Origin: Chenopodium formosanum
Lineage: Eukaryota; Streptophyta; Magnoliopsida; Caryophyllales; Amaranthaceae
Assembly (NCBI GenBank): GCA_024500155.1
Contig: CM044874.1
Coordinates: forward strand, 70,789,795-70,853,794
Direction: 5' to 3'
Length of the DNA: 64,000 nucleotides
Part shown: positions 33,315-44,026 of the stretch, in pieces
Numbering within the stretch: the first letter of the stretch is position 1
How the letters are laid out: each line of letters opens with the position of its first letter
Translations under genes and position numbers: made by a program
Notes under the pieces: generated by a model
Databases searched by the model: none
What the model saw: the letters and a program-made list of their open reading frames with translations, nothing else
What the model was told of the DNA's origin: nothing

Positions 33315-35254
33315 ATACTGTAAGAGGTCTGGCTGTGATGTCTGATTTAGGAGTACTTTCTGCTTCGCATGACGGGTAAGAAATTCTCTATGCTTGTTCC
33401 TCTTTCTTGTGCTCATTTTCTCTCACCTGCCACAGACAATAAGTTTCTGTTTTGTCCCGAAACATGAATGTTCATCAGATTTGGTCTTTTACTCTATAAC
33501 AGGCATTTAACTCCTTTTCCCACTGCTTTCATAACTCTACCAATCAGGCATTGTGCTGGTTGTGTGACTCCTTATCTCATCTAATGGTGGGTTTAATTTT
33601 TCAGTTCTGTGCGACTCTGGGCACTGACGGGTCAAGTTCTGTTGGAGATGGTTGGTCACCAATCAATTGTATATTCTGTTGATTCACATGTCTCAGGTCT
33701 TGTTCTAAGTGGTAGTGAAGACAACACAGCCAGGATATGGAAAGGTTGTCAACTACTTCCTTTATTAATGTAGCTTCACCACGTCACTGTAATTCACTTC
33801 ATACTTTCCCTTGCTGTTTTATGTGGCTTTTAGAGCTTTTAAGTCGTCTTTCAGATTTTAAGGAAATATTGAATGAACTTGATCAAATATGTGTTTGTTA
33901 TTTATCTAATCCATCTATCCCAGTTAATGCATCCTGCTTGAGTTGTTATTAATTAACTTTATAAACATTAGACTTGTCTCTTATTGATGCAAAATAACCC
34001 CACTTGAATTGTGTAGTTAATTTGCGATTGAGGGATAAAGTTTTGGTGTGGAACATTGGAACTCCCTTTTACCCAGATCCAGTGTGGAATGTATAAAGCA
34101 CATCCTTATCTCATACCATAAGTATTAAATTGTTTTCAAAATTTCTGAGCTCGCAATTGGTGGAATTCCTAGTCTAGCTTGATCAAGATGTAAGGATCCT
34201 TGGTGTAGCAATTGTATCTGGATCATTTTTTGTAGGAATGCATGGACTATTGTTAGGTTGTTGTTTCAACATGACATCAGTTTATGTTTGATGGTGAGAT
34301 TTGAGGTTGCACTAAATGTATCTTCTTGTCATTATAATTCCGGATCGATCCATTTCTGATTTTTTAATGCACTGAGAATATTTGCTTCGCTGATGCCTTG
34401 CCTGCTCAACCAGCATTTTCTACATTCTCAAAACATATTTCACACATATCTATGCTTCTTGGTCATGAAGAAAATTCTTTTTGCAGACGGTGTATGTGTT
34501 CAAGTAATTGAGCACCCTGGATGTGTTTGGGATGTCAAATTCTTGGAAAATGGGGACATTGTTACAGCATGTTCAGATGGAGTAGTGCGCATTTGGACAA
34601 CGCATGCAGATAGAGCAGCAAACCCTATAGAGAGATTCAATCATATTCTGAACAACTTTCTGCTTACAAGATCAGTAGGTAATTATGCACCCATATATTC
34701 AAATATCTTTTAATTCCTGGACATTGCTATAGCTTGCGTAGTGCTGTCTAAATTGATGTCTTACATATATGATTCCTATGATTCCTATGTCTAAAAATCC
34801 TGAAAACAGGTCTGTGTACATGAAACGGACAGCATTAAGCACATTTTTATAGGTATCATTTAGTGACTGGTTTGTTATTGTGAAATGGTAGTTTGATATC
34901 TTTTATATGACTTACAAAAGATCATCCTGCAGTCATGGCTAATGCTATTTGCTTTTTGTTTGTGTCAGAAAGAGAGTTGGGGGCTTAAAATTGGAGGAGT
35001 TACCTGGATTGGATTCATTACAAGTTCCAGGTTCGATGAAAGTAGTTATTGGCTGCAATCCTAATTATTTTCTTCTAAATTGATCTGCATCATTTTCCCA
35101 TTTTGCAGTTTTTTTCCTCAGTTTTCTTTCCCTGATTTGATATCTGAACCGCGTTTATGTTCCAGGTACGAGTGATGGACAAACAAAAGTTGTAAGGGAA
35201 GGAGACAATGGTGTAGCATATTCTTGGAATAAGAAAGAGTACAAGTGGGATAAA
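33315..35254 (+). pseudogene. Internal exons of a PLAA/DOA1-type WD40-PFU gene
   Basis: Five exons in native order with introns: 33315-33375, 33604-33744, 34487-34670, 34969-35030 and 35166-35254. They read GLAVMSDLGVLSASHDG, VRLWALTGQVLLEMVGHQS, LVLSGSEDNTARIWK, CVWDVKFLENGDIVTACSDG, VGGLKLEELPGLDSLQ and TSDGQTKVVREGDNGVAYSW, that is, the last WD40 repeats, the linker and the start of the PFU ubiquitin-binding domain. PLAA/DOA1 works with Cdc48/p97 on ubiquitinated proteins. The early WD repeats, most of PFU and the PUL domain are absent. The donor after 34670 is AT instead of GT, although phase demands a junction there. Retained introns show copying at the DNA level, not retroposition. Confidence 0.88.
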
Positions 35255-35387
35255 GTATGTAACCTTTGTGTCCTTTGACACTCTTTTTTCTGTCCTTATC
35301 CCGCATTAGGTCTGGTTATAACCAATGAGTTCTGAGTTTAGTTCTGATTTCCCATATGCCAAGTCATAGAATGTTTAGATTTGATGT

Positions 35388-35823
35388 ACTCCATATCATT
35401 TTGTATCATATTTTTTTCTTTGGATTTTTTTTTTTTTTTTTTTTGCTCCAACCTGGATTGACTCTTTAACTTTTATTACGAAGTATATATTTGTTGATTT
35501 ATTTATAATAATAACACTGCAATTCAATAAATAAACATATAAAATAAAAATAAAAAACCTTGATTATTAATTATAAAAAAAAAAGTCAATTAAATTTGTA
35601 TAAAACATTATATCGGTCAAAGTAAGTTATAAAACATTGTGCCGGTCAAAACATGCCAACAAAATTGGAACGTTGAGGTATTCATTACACATGTTCCTCT
35701 AAAAAAAAGTACATTGTACGGGTTATAATTAACATCAATCAATCAATAACATAATACTAAAGGTGAATCTGACATGACACTTGTCATGTTCTGAATAAAA
35801 AATTTCCCCGCCATTTTTAACTT

Positions 35824-35865
<42 letters not shown>

Positions 35866-37454
35866 CTTCGTGAATATTAATTAATTTATATATATTAAAA
35901 TATTTAACCTTCAATTTGACAACTATATTATATACAAAGTATATTCTATATGCATTCAATGATAATAAATTAATAATCAATAACATAATACTAAAGGTGA
36001 ATCTGACATGACACTTGTCATGTTCTGAATAAAAATTTTCCCGCCATTTTAAACTTCCTTTCTTTTCTTTTCTTTCTTTTTTTTTTTTTTACAAATCTTC
36101 GTGAATATTAATTAATTTATATATATTAAAATATTTAACCTTCAATTTGGAAACTATATTATATACAAAGTATATTCTATATGCATTCAATGATAATAAA
36201 TTAATAATATTTTAACCTATCTTTCATTATTTTATAATAGATATATTTTTTTCTAAAATAAACAAACATATAATATATTACAATAATAATGTATGGTACT
36301 ACTCCATATCATTTTGTATCATATTTTTTTCTTTGGATTTTTTTTTTTTTTGCTCCAACCTGGATTGACTCTTTAACTTTTATTACGAAGTATGTATTTG
36401 TTGATTTATTTATAATAATAACACTACAATTCAATAAATAAACATATAAAATAAAAATAAAAAAACCTTGATTATTAATTATCAAAAAAAAGTCAATTAA
36501 ATTTGTATAAAACATTATATCAATAACATAATACTAAAGGTGAATCTAACATGACACTTGTCATGTTCTGAATAAAAATTTTCCTGCCATTTTTAACTTT
36601 CCTTTCTTTTTCTTTTTTTTCTTTTTTTTTTTTTTTATTTTTTTTTTACAAACCTTCGTGAATATTAATTTATATATATATATATTAAAATATTTAACCT
36701 TCAATTTGGAAACTATATTATATACAAAGTATATTCTATATGCATTCAATGATAATAAATTAATAATATTTTAACCTATCTTTCATTATTTTATAAAAGG
36801 TATTTTTTTTTTCTAAAATAAACAAACATATAATATATTACAATAATAATGTATGGTACTACTCCATATCATTTTGTATCATATTTTTTTCTTTGGATTT
36901 TTTTTTTTTTTTGCTCCAACCTGGATTGACTCTTTAACTTTTATTACGAAGTATATATTTGTTGATTTATTTATAATAATAACACTACAATTCAATAAAT
37001 AAACATATAAAATAAAAATAAAAACCTTGATTATTAATTATAAAAAAAAAGTCAATTAAACTTGTATAAAACATTATATCGGTCAAAGTAAGCTATAAAA
37101 CATTGTGCCGGTCAAAACATGCCAACAAAATTGGAACGTTGAGGTATTCATTACACATGTTCCTCTAAAAAAAAGTACATTGTACGGGTTATAATTAACA
37201 TAAAATTTAATTCATATGTAAAATCCTATAATCATTAAATTTGTGTTTTATTTTTAAAAAAAATGTTTAATGATCAATAACTTTTGACATCAATATAATA
37301 TTAAACTCAAGTTTTGTTTTGCTTTTTTTATTTTATTTTATTATTTTTTTTTTTAAAGAAATTCAAGTATCTATTCCAAGTTTTTGTTAAATTAATATTG
37401 TAATTAAAAATTAGGTTAAGTAAAAACCGTGCATTGCACGGGACTTAAACTAGT
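35388..37454 (+). repeat. Head-to-tail array of Helitron-derived units
   Basis: Two blocks alternate. Block B starts TCAATAACATAATACTAAAG at 35743, 35977 and 36520. Block A starts CCATATCATTTTGTATCAT at about 35390, 36304 and 36863. The order is A, B, B, A (cut short), B, A; the last two B-A units repeat with a period of about 545 bases. Block A at 36304 stops at AACATTATA exactly where the next B begins. The only proper 3' end, a CCGTGCATTGCACGG hairpin then CTAGT, is at 37427-37454. T-runs up to about 38 occur in B. Confidence 0.8.
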
Positions 37455-39087
37455 ACAAATATAAAGCTAAACTTTTAGTCAGGCGACGAGATAACGACAC
37501 TTGGCGCTCTGCCACGTAGGATAGAGTTATATAGAATTCAATTTGTATGATAAAAAAATTAATTTAGAATTCTATTTTCAATCAAATTTGAATAGAATTT
37601 TAGGATAAAATTGTTAATTTAGAGTTTTATTTTCGATAAAGTATCAATATTTCATATGTACAAATTAAATTATAATTTTATTAAAAAGAAATTATTACAA
37701 TCATAAATTATCATATAAATTTATTTTTTGTATCATAGTATTTTTTTTTTGGAGCGAAGGAATTAGCTCAAAATGCACCACATCCATTATTTATAATGTA
37801 TTCTAATTAATTAAAACAATATACTTTACAATCTAGAGTCATTTTTAGCCAGGTGACGAGACATCGACACTTGACGTTTTAACTTTTTCGCCAAGTGTTG
37901 CGTCATGTTAGATAAATTTAAATAGATTTCATAAGATAAAAAAAAATAATGTAGAATTATATTTGGATAGAATTTTAGGATAAAATTGTTAGTTTAAATT
38001 TTATTACTTTCGATAAAATACCGATATTTCAGAGGTATAAACTGAATTATTAGATTATAATTATAAAAAATTATCATATAAATTTATTTTTATGTCATAA
38101 TATTTTGGAGTGAAAGAAGTAGTTTAAAATGTAAAACATCTATTTATAATATATATTAATCGGTTAAAATAATATACTTCACAACTAATAGAATTTTATT
38201 ACTACGTAGACCTGTCATGAGTCATCTCAGATTGAGGCACTTCGGGTTACGAGTCAAGACATGTTCAACCCTTGCCCAAAGTTTTGGGTTCGGGTCAACT
38301 AGGGCTGAGCAAAAATTTCGGGTACCCAGAATTGGATCCGGAACCAGTTAGGAACTGGCGGGTCCGGAATTGGAATTAGACCCGATGATTCCAATTTCGA
38401 GTATAAATTAAGGACCTGATTATAACCAATTCCAATTCCAATTCTCAACCTTTTGGAACCGGAACCGGTTGGGTTCCCAGTTACCTAATGTATGCTAAAA
38501 TAAATAAATTTTAAATAATTATGTTGAATGTATTTAATTTGTATATTAAAAATGTATTATAAATACCTAACATAAATACAAATAGCTTAATGCATATATA
38601 AATATAAGTATTAAACGCTAAAAATGAACCTAACTAAAATAAGAATTATAATTTGTATTATATTTTAACAATTACATACATAAGTGGGTACCCAGAACCG
38701 GAACTGGTACCCGGTGGTTCCAATACCAATTCCTAAATTTTAGGACCCGGTTGATACAATTCCAATTCTGAATCCGAATTTTAGGACCCGGTTCCGACCA
38801 ATTCCAAGTCTGGGTCCTAAAATTTTGACCGGGTACCCGGTTTGTTCACCCATAGGGTCAACCCAACGGGCTTTGAACATTTATTTTATTTACTTTTTTT
38901 TTTTAATGTATTAAATCAAACATTTTCACCAAAATTAGTATTAGTCATTACATGCCTACTAGATAGCAAATCATCACAATAGCACATCAATTGCTAACTA
39001 ATTTTGTATTAATGATATATTTTAAAATTTGACATATAGATTAAAAATTTATCTTAAAATTTAATAAATAACCCGGGCATCGCACGG
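37455..39087 (+). mobile_element. Helitron-like unit(s), fused to the next without CTAGT
   Basis: Starts AAAGCTAAACTTTTAGTCAGGC (37462) directly after the CTAGT of the preceding unit. A second diverged start, AGCCAGGTGACGAGACATCG, is at about 37848. A hAT MITE is inserted at 38300. The hairpin CCCGGGCATCGCACGGG is reached at 39071, but instead of the spacer and CTAGT the text jumps to GCCAAGTGTCGCGCCACGTA, an internal part of another copy. Confidence 0.65.
38300..38854. mobile_element. hAT-type MITE, 555 bp, TSD GGGTCAAC
   Basis: TAGGGCTGAGCAAAAATTTC at left and the complement of TATGGGTGAACAAACCGGGT at right are inverted ends. GGGTCAAC stands on both sides (38292-38299, 38855-38862), an exact 8-bp duplication as made by hAT transposases. 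The interior is full of GGTACCCGG and GGAACCGG words. Confidence 0.88.
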
Positions 39088-39656
39088 GCCATCGCCAAGT
39101 GTCGCGCCACGTAGGATAAAGTTATATAGAATTCAATTTGTATGATAAAAAATTTAATTTAGAATTCTATTTTCAATCAAATTTGGATAGAATTTTAGGA
39201 TAAAATTGTTAATTTAGAGTTTTATTTTCGATAAAGTATCAATATTTCATATGTACAAATTAAATTATAATTTTATTAAAAAAATATTATTACAATCATA
39301 AATTATCATATAAATTTATTTTTTGTATCATAGTATGTTTTTGAAGCGAAGGAATTAGCTCAAAATGCACCACATCCATTATTTATAATGTATTCTAATC
39401 AATTAAAACAATATACTTTACAATCTAGAGTCACTTCGGACAGGGTCAATATTTTAGGTTACGGGTCAAGAAATGTTTTTCACCAATGTTATTATTAGTC
39501 ATTACATGCCTACTATATAGTTTAAATCACCACAAAAATACATCAATTCCTAAGTAATTTTGTATCAATGATATGTTTTAAAATTTGACATATAGATTAA
39601 AAATTTATCTTAAAATTCAATAAACAACCCGGGCATCGCACGGGTACAAAACTAGT
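39088..39656 (+). mobile_element. 5'-truncated Helitron-like unit
   Basis: Starts inside the unit (GCCAAGTGTCGCGCCACGTA) and runs to a complete end: CCCGGGCATCGCACGGG hairpin and CTAGT at 39652-39656. It closely matches 37497-37840 and 39725-40353. Confidence 0.72.
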
Positions 39657-40353
39657 AACTAATATATAAAGCTAAACTTTCAGCCAGGCGACGAGACAGC
39701 GACACTTGGCATTTAAACTTTTCGCCAAGTGTCGCGCCACGTAGGATAGAGTTATATAGAATTCAATTTGTAGAATAAAAAAATTAGTTTATAATTCTAT
39801 TTTCAATCAAATTTCGATAGAATTTTAGAATACAATTGTTAATTTAGAGTTTTATTTTCGATAAATTACCAATATTTCATATGTACAAATTGAATTATTA
39901 TTTTATTCAAAAAATAATTAGATTATAACTCTCATAAATTATCATATAAATTTATTTTTGTATCATAATATTTTTTTAGAGAGAAGGAATTAGTTCAAAA
40001 TGCACCACATCTATTATTTATAATATATTCTAATAATCAATTTAAATAATATATACAATCTAAAATAATTTTATTACTATGTGTAGACCAGTCATTATCG
40101 ATCGGATCTGGTCACAAGTCATTTCAAACAGGGTCATTATTTCAGGTTACGGGTCAAGAAATATTTTTCACCAATATTATTATTATTATTATTAATCATT
40201 ACATGTCTGCTACATAGTTTAAATTGTCACAAAAACAAATCAATTCCTAACTAATTTTGTATCAACTATATATTTTAAAATTTGACATATAGATTAAAAA
40301 TTTATCTTAAAATTCAATAAACAACCCGGGCATCGCACGGGCACAAAACTAGT
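39657..40353 (+). mobile_element. Full-length Helitron-like unit, about 0.7 kb
   Basis: Begins AACTAATATATAAAGCTAAAC right after the previous CTAGT and ends with CCCGGGCATCGCACGGG and CTAGT at 40349-40353. The best-preserved member of this family in the window. No open frame. Confidence 0.75.
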
Positions 40354-40375
40354 TCATCTTATAAATCTAATCTAA

Positions 40376-40650
40376 TCTAATATATATATATATAAAGGGG
40401 AGTTATTTCTCGAGTTTTTGAAGAGCCACGTAGGATTGAATTTTTTTAGCGCGCCATGTAGGATTATAAATTTTTGTCGTAGCCAATTAAATAAGTGATT
40501 ATTAATTTCTTTTAGAATAAAATAATTCAAATGTAACATAGGCAAAATTGGTGAATGAAATTTTTAAGGTTAAATTAATTAATAATTATAAATTATCTTT
40601 TAATATTAGGAATTTTATCTAAATATATAACAAATTTCAACATATTAATA

Positions 40651-40689
<39 letters not shown>

Positions 40690-40738
40690 ATTTTAAAAAA
40701 ATCAAACAAACCGTGCATCGCACAGGGCTTCATCTAGT
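40376..40738 (+). mobile_element. Second family of small Helitron, about 0.36 kb
   Basis: Starts TCTAATATATATATATATAA (the exact TC is ambiguous in a TCTAA repeat) and ends with the hairpin CCGTGCATCGCACAGG and CTAGT at 40734-40738. A run of about 36 A lies at 40652-40687. Confidence 0.72.
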
Positions 40739-41036
40739 ATTTTTATTATTTTACAATTAATCTCGTTTATTTGGCACATGTTCTTGTGAGGGCCATTAAA
40801 AATTGTTTCTTCACAATGAAAATAAATTGTGTCAAAATTAATTTTTGGCGTGGCCGACAAACTAATATGCAGCTCGATTACCCTCGCAAAAACAATGTCT
40901 GAGACCTCACCACCCATGCCCCGACCAAAATAAGTCTCATCAGGGCTACCTCTCGCTACATCATGTTTAACTATGCGCGCACATCCCTTTGGTGGTGCAA
41001 CCTAACCAACACGTAAAAACCGTATGTTTCCATTAA
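40739..41036. other. Short unique stretch
   Basis: It opens with a 27-base sequence (40747-40773) also present at 33105-33131. On the minus strand a 71-codon frame (40917-40702) exists but overlaps the Helitron end and has no recognisable domain. Confidence 0.5.
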
Positions 41037-41045
41037 TTACTTGAT

Positions 41046-41458
41046 GGAAATTTTGTGAAAAACTACCTATTATAGTCCTGAATTTGCGAGAAACTACCTA
41101 TTAAAAAAAAATTGTAATTGACTACCTAATTTTTGAAAAATGTTGTAATTTACTACCTTATGCCGGATTATGAAGGAGTTTGACCAAATTCTCCGACGTT
41201 GACTTGGTCGCGCGACCATCACGTGACACTTAATGACCCTTTTCTTTCCCAAATTTTCTCACAATTTTCCCACGCGATGGTCACTAAGTGTCACGTGATC
41301 AAGTCAACGCCGGAAAATTTTGGTCAAACTTCATTATCCGGCGTAAGATAGTTAATTGCAACATTTTTCAAAAGTTAGGTAGTCAATTACAATATTTTTT
41401 TAATAGGTAGTTTCTCGCAAATTCTGGACTATAATAGGTAGTTTTTCACAAAATTTTC
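41046..41458. mobile_element. Mutator-type foldback MITE, 413 bp, TSD TTACTTGAT
   Basis: Nearly the whole element is two inverted arms of about 190 bases (AAATTTTGTGAAAAACTACC at left and its complement at right), meeting around CACGTGACACTTA / TAAGTGTCACGTG. TTACTTGAT at 41037-41045 and 41459-41467 is an exact 9-bp duplication. A transcript would form a long hairpin. Confidence 0.92.
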
Positions 41459-41498
41459 TTACTTGATTGAATACCTTTACTGCAGCAGCAGACGCGGC

Positions 41499-41752
41499 TA
41501 AGGCTGTACATCGGTCCAAAGCCGGACCGGACCTAACCCGGACGTGAATGGACCAGGACATGAATCCTTGATTTTTAAGGTCCGGACCTGAAAATTCCGG
41601 GTTTTACCCGGACCGGACCTGAAACCCAAAATCCTTGAATTTCAAGGACCGGGACCGGACCTGAATCTACAGGTCCGGTCCCAACAGATCCGGTCCCAAC
41701 AGGTCCGGTTTAGGTCGGTTTTCAGGTCCGGGCCAGTTTTTGTACACCCCTA
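41499..41752. mobile_element. hAT-type MITE, 254 bp, TSD GACGCRGC
   Basis: Ends TAAGGCTGTACATCGG and the complement of TAGGGGTGTACAAAAACTGG. GACGCGGC (41491-41498) and GACGCAGC (41753-41760) form an 8-bp duplication with one change. The interior consists of CCGGACC and GGTCCGG words. Confidence 0.85.
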
Positions 41753-42525
41753 GACGCAGCTAAATTCAAGTTATTGTCCTCAAACTCTCTCTCCAATACT
41801 CAGCTGCAAAAACAAGTAAACAATACAATGTCGTGATGAATTTCGGCATTTCTTCGCTGTATTCTGTCCCACCATATTGTAGATGCAAAGCAAATGCGTC
41901 AATCATCTCTAGGACAATATCCCTTCTTTCACCAACAAATTATGTGTCATCCAATTCTGTTAGTTATCTTAGAAAAATGGCATTGTTCTCGTATTTGCTT
42001 CTCCTCAAATACTAAACAAACAGCTAGTTGGTAGCATAAATGCATAATAGACCCCCCAAAAAGATGAAGTATATATATTCTTCTCTTTTTCTCTGCAAAC
42101 ACAACATAATGTAGGAGGTATTATGGTTTTATAGTCATTACAAAATACAATTGAAAGCGACCAAAATATTTGCAAAAAATTGATACTCCATTTGTTACTT
42201 TTTGTTGTTGCTAATAATACGAGTAAATTTTAAGAAAACAAATGGGTAAAAAATGTACCCATTTTGTTTCCATCATTGGGGTTATATTGTTTTTGTAACT
42301 AATTGGATGAAGTCGATGAGAAAGAAAATTGGTGGAACCAAATGTAGCGAGTGTGGGAGTAAAGTGATAGTTTCTCGTTGAGGCAAACAAAAGAAGATCG
42401 ACGAAGTACTAAAAATGCTTTAGAATTGGCACATTATTGTCTAGCAAGGCTATGAAGCGAAGAGTAGCTTTACATTTTCAAGTATGACTAGGCATATACT
42501 CTTCCCATCTAACTACCCGAATAGA
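41753..42525. other. Intergenic
   Basis: No gene, RNA or repeat is supported. A 60-codon plus-strand frame at 41833 has no homology I recognise and no splice context. Confidence 0.5.
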
Positions 42526-42535
42526 ATTGGCAAAC

Positions 42536-43217
42536 TGAAAATAGGAAAGTACACCCGGGTGCACCATGAACATAGTGCACCCAAAAGGCGGAAAAAATGT
42601 ACGATTGTTTGATATAGAACATACCGTCTTTAACAAAAAACTTACCTATATATGTTTGATAATATGTTCTTTTATACTTATGTTCTTTAACATATGTTGA
42701 TTAAACATGTTTTTTGGGTTTCAATATATAAAGTATGTTCTTTGAATTTGGTTTGTATGTTCTTTGAGATAATGAGTGATGCACAATTTTTATTATATAT
42801 ATCATTTTTTTTAATTATTGTATGTTCTTTAAGTTTGATTGGTGTGTTCTTCGAGTATGAATTATATATTCTTTATATTATAACTTAGTTCTTTTAACCT
42901 ACATTATTTTGAAATTTAATTTGAAAATGAAATCTTAAATTTTTTTTAGTTGATAATAATTTAGGGAGAAAGAACTAAAATTTTGTGGAAAATTGAATTT
43001 TTGGAGCAAGTGAACTATTTTTGAGGAAATGATATCTTTGGTAAAGATTTTTTTCATAAAATTTTAATAAATTTTTATCACGCTCTTGTTGTAATGTCTT
43101 TAATCTTTATGTTCTTTGATAATACATGTTCATTGTTAAACACAAACATGTTCTTTTTTTAACATCTAAATTTTTTTTCCTTTTTTTTTATTTAACCGGG
43201 TGCACACATCATGCTTT
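42536..43217. mobile_element. Possible Mutator-like element with ATGTTCTTT repeats
   Basis: ATTGGCAAAC occurs at 42526-42535 and 43218-43227, a 10-bp direct repeat. Inside, CACCCGGGTGCACC near the left end and ACCGGGTGCAC near the right end are roughly inverted. The interior repeats ATGTTCTTT many times, similar in style to ATGTTCATTT in the element at 21125. The terminal bases themselves are not clearly inverted, so the boundaries are uncertain. Confidence 0.5.
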
Positions 43218-43354
43218 ATTGGCAAACAAGCTGTGCGTACTCGTTTCAGTTCAATTTATATCTAGGGATCAATACTTGGTATGGTTGAGGTTTTTTCAAT
43301 TAAATGTTTGAATTTATTGACAATTCAATACTTTAATTTAGATGATATAATATA

Positions 43355-43451
43355 CTACAACCGTTTCATATGTTTAAAAACTTTAAAATATTTTATATTT
43401 TACAAATAATACTTTAAAGTTAAAAAAAAAATAAAAATGAAACGGAAGTAG
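43355..43451. mobile_element. Stowaway-like MITE relic, 97 bp
   Basis: CTACAACCGTTTCAT at left and ATGAAACGGAAGTAG at right are inverted; TA precedes the left end, CA follows the right. Confidence 0.65.
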
Positions 43452-44026
43452 CAGATGTAAATAAATTTACTCCAATAGATATGTTTCATATAGTTTGAAT
43501 CGGAGCGGTTAATTCGGTCCAATCGACAAAAGACTGGCAAAAAACAATCACCATTCATTTGTCAATTACCTACATGTTCACATGACTGAACTTTCTTCAA
43601 TTTCATGTCACTATCATCAGTTCATCACAAGTATTCAAAAAGTTGCTACTTTGAGCTTTGGAGATACACTAAAGTAGTCATACTAGTATAATATTATACA
43701 TTTTTAACAAAACATGGCATGAGATAAGACTCAAGCATCATCATGCATACATTTCTGTAAACGCATCTAGCGCGAAAAAAGTAAATAAAAACTTATACAA
43801 AGGAAGGTAATCTCTTGTGCAGATTGCCAACAGGCAATGCACAATATGTGCTAAGCAAGGTTCAAACAAACAAATATAAGTCTTAAATAAGACGTACGTA
43901 CAAACAAGTCAGCTCGAAGCTGTTATTTCATCCAAAAGGATGATTTGATTAGGTTATCACCCCTACTAATTACGGAGTATATTATATAGATCAACATAAA
44001 CAAACATCAAATCCGGCGAGTCACCT

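Noticed and set aside
33315..35254. PLAA/DOA1 as a functional resident gene
   Set aside because: The first WD40 repeats, most of PFU and all of PUL are absent within range on both sides, and a needed donor reads AT.
40702..40917. 71-codon minus-strand frame
   Set aside because: It overlaps the end of a Helitron and its poly-A flank; no domain recognised.
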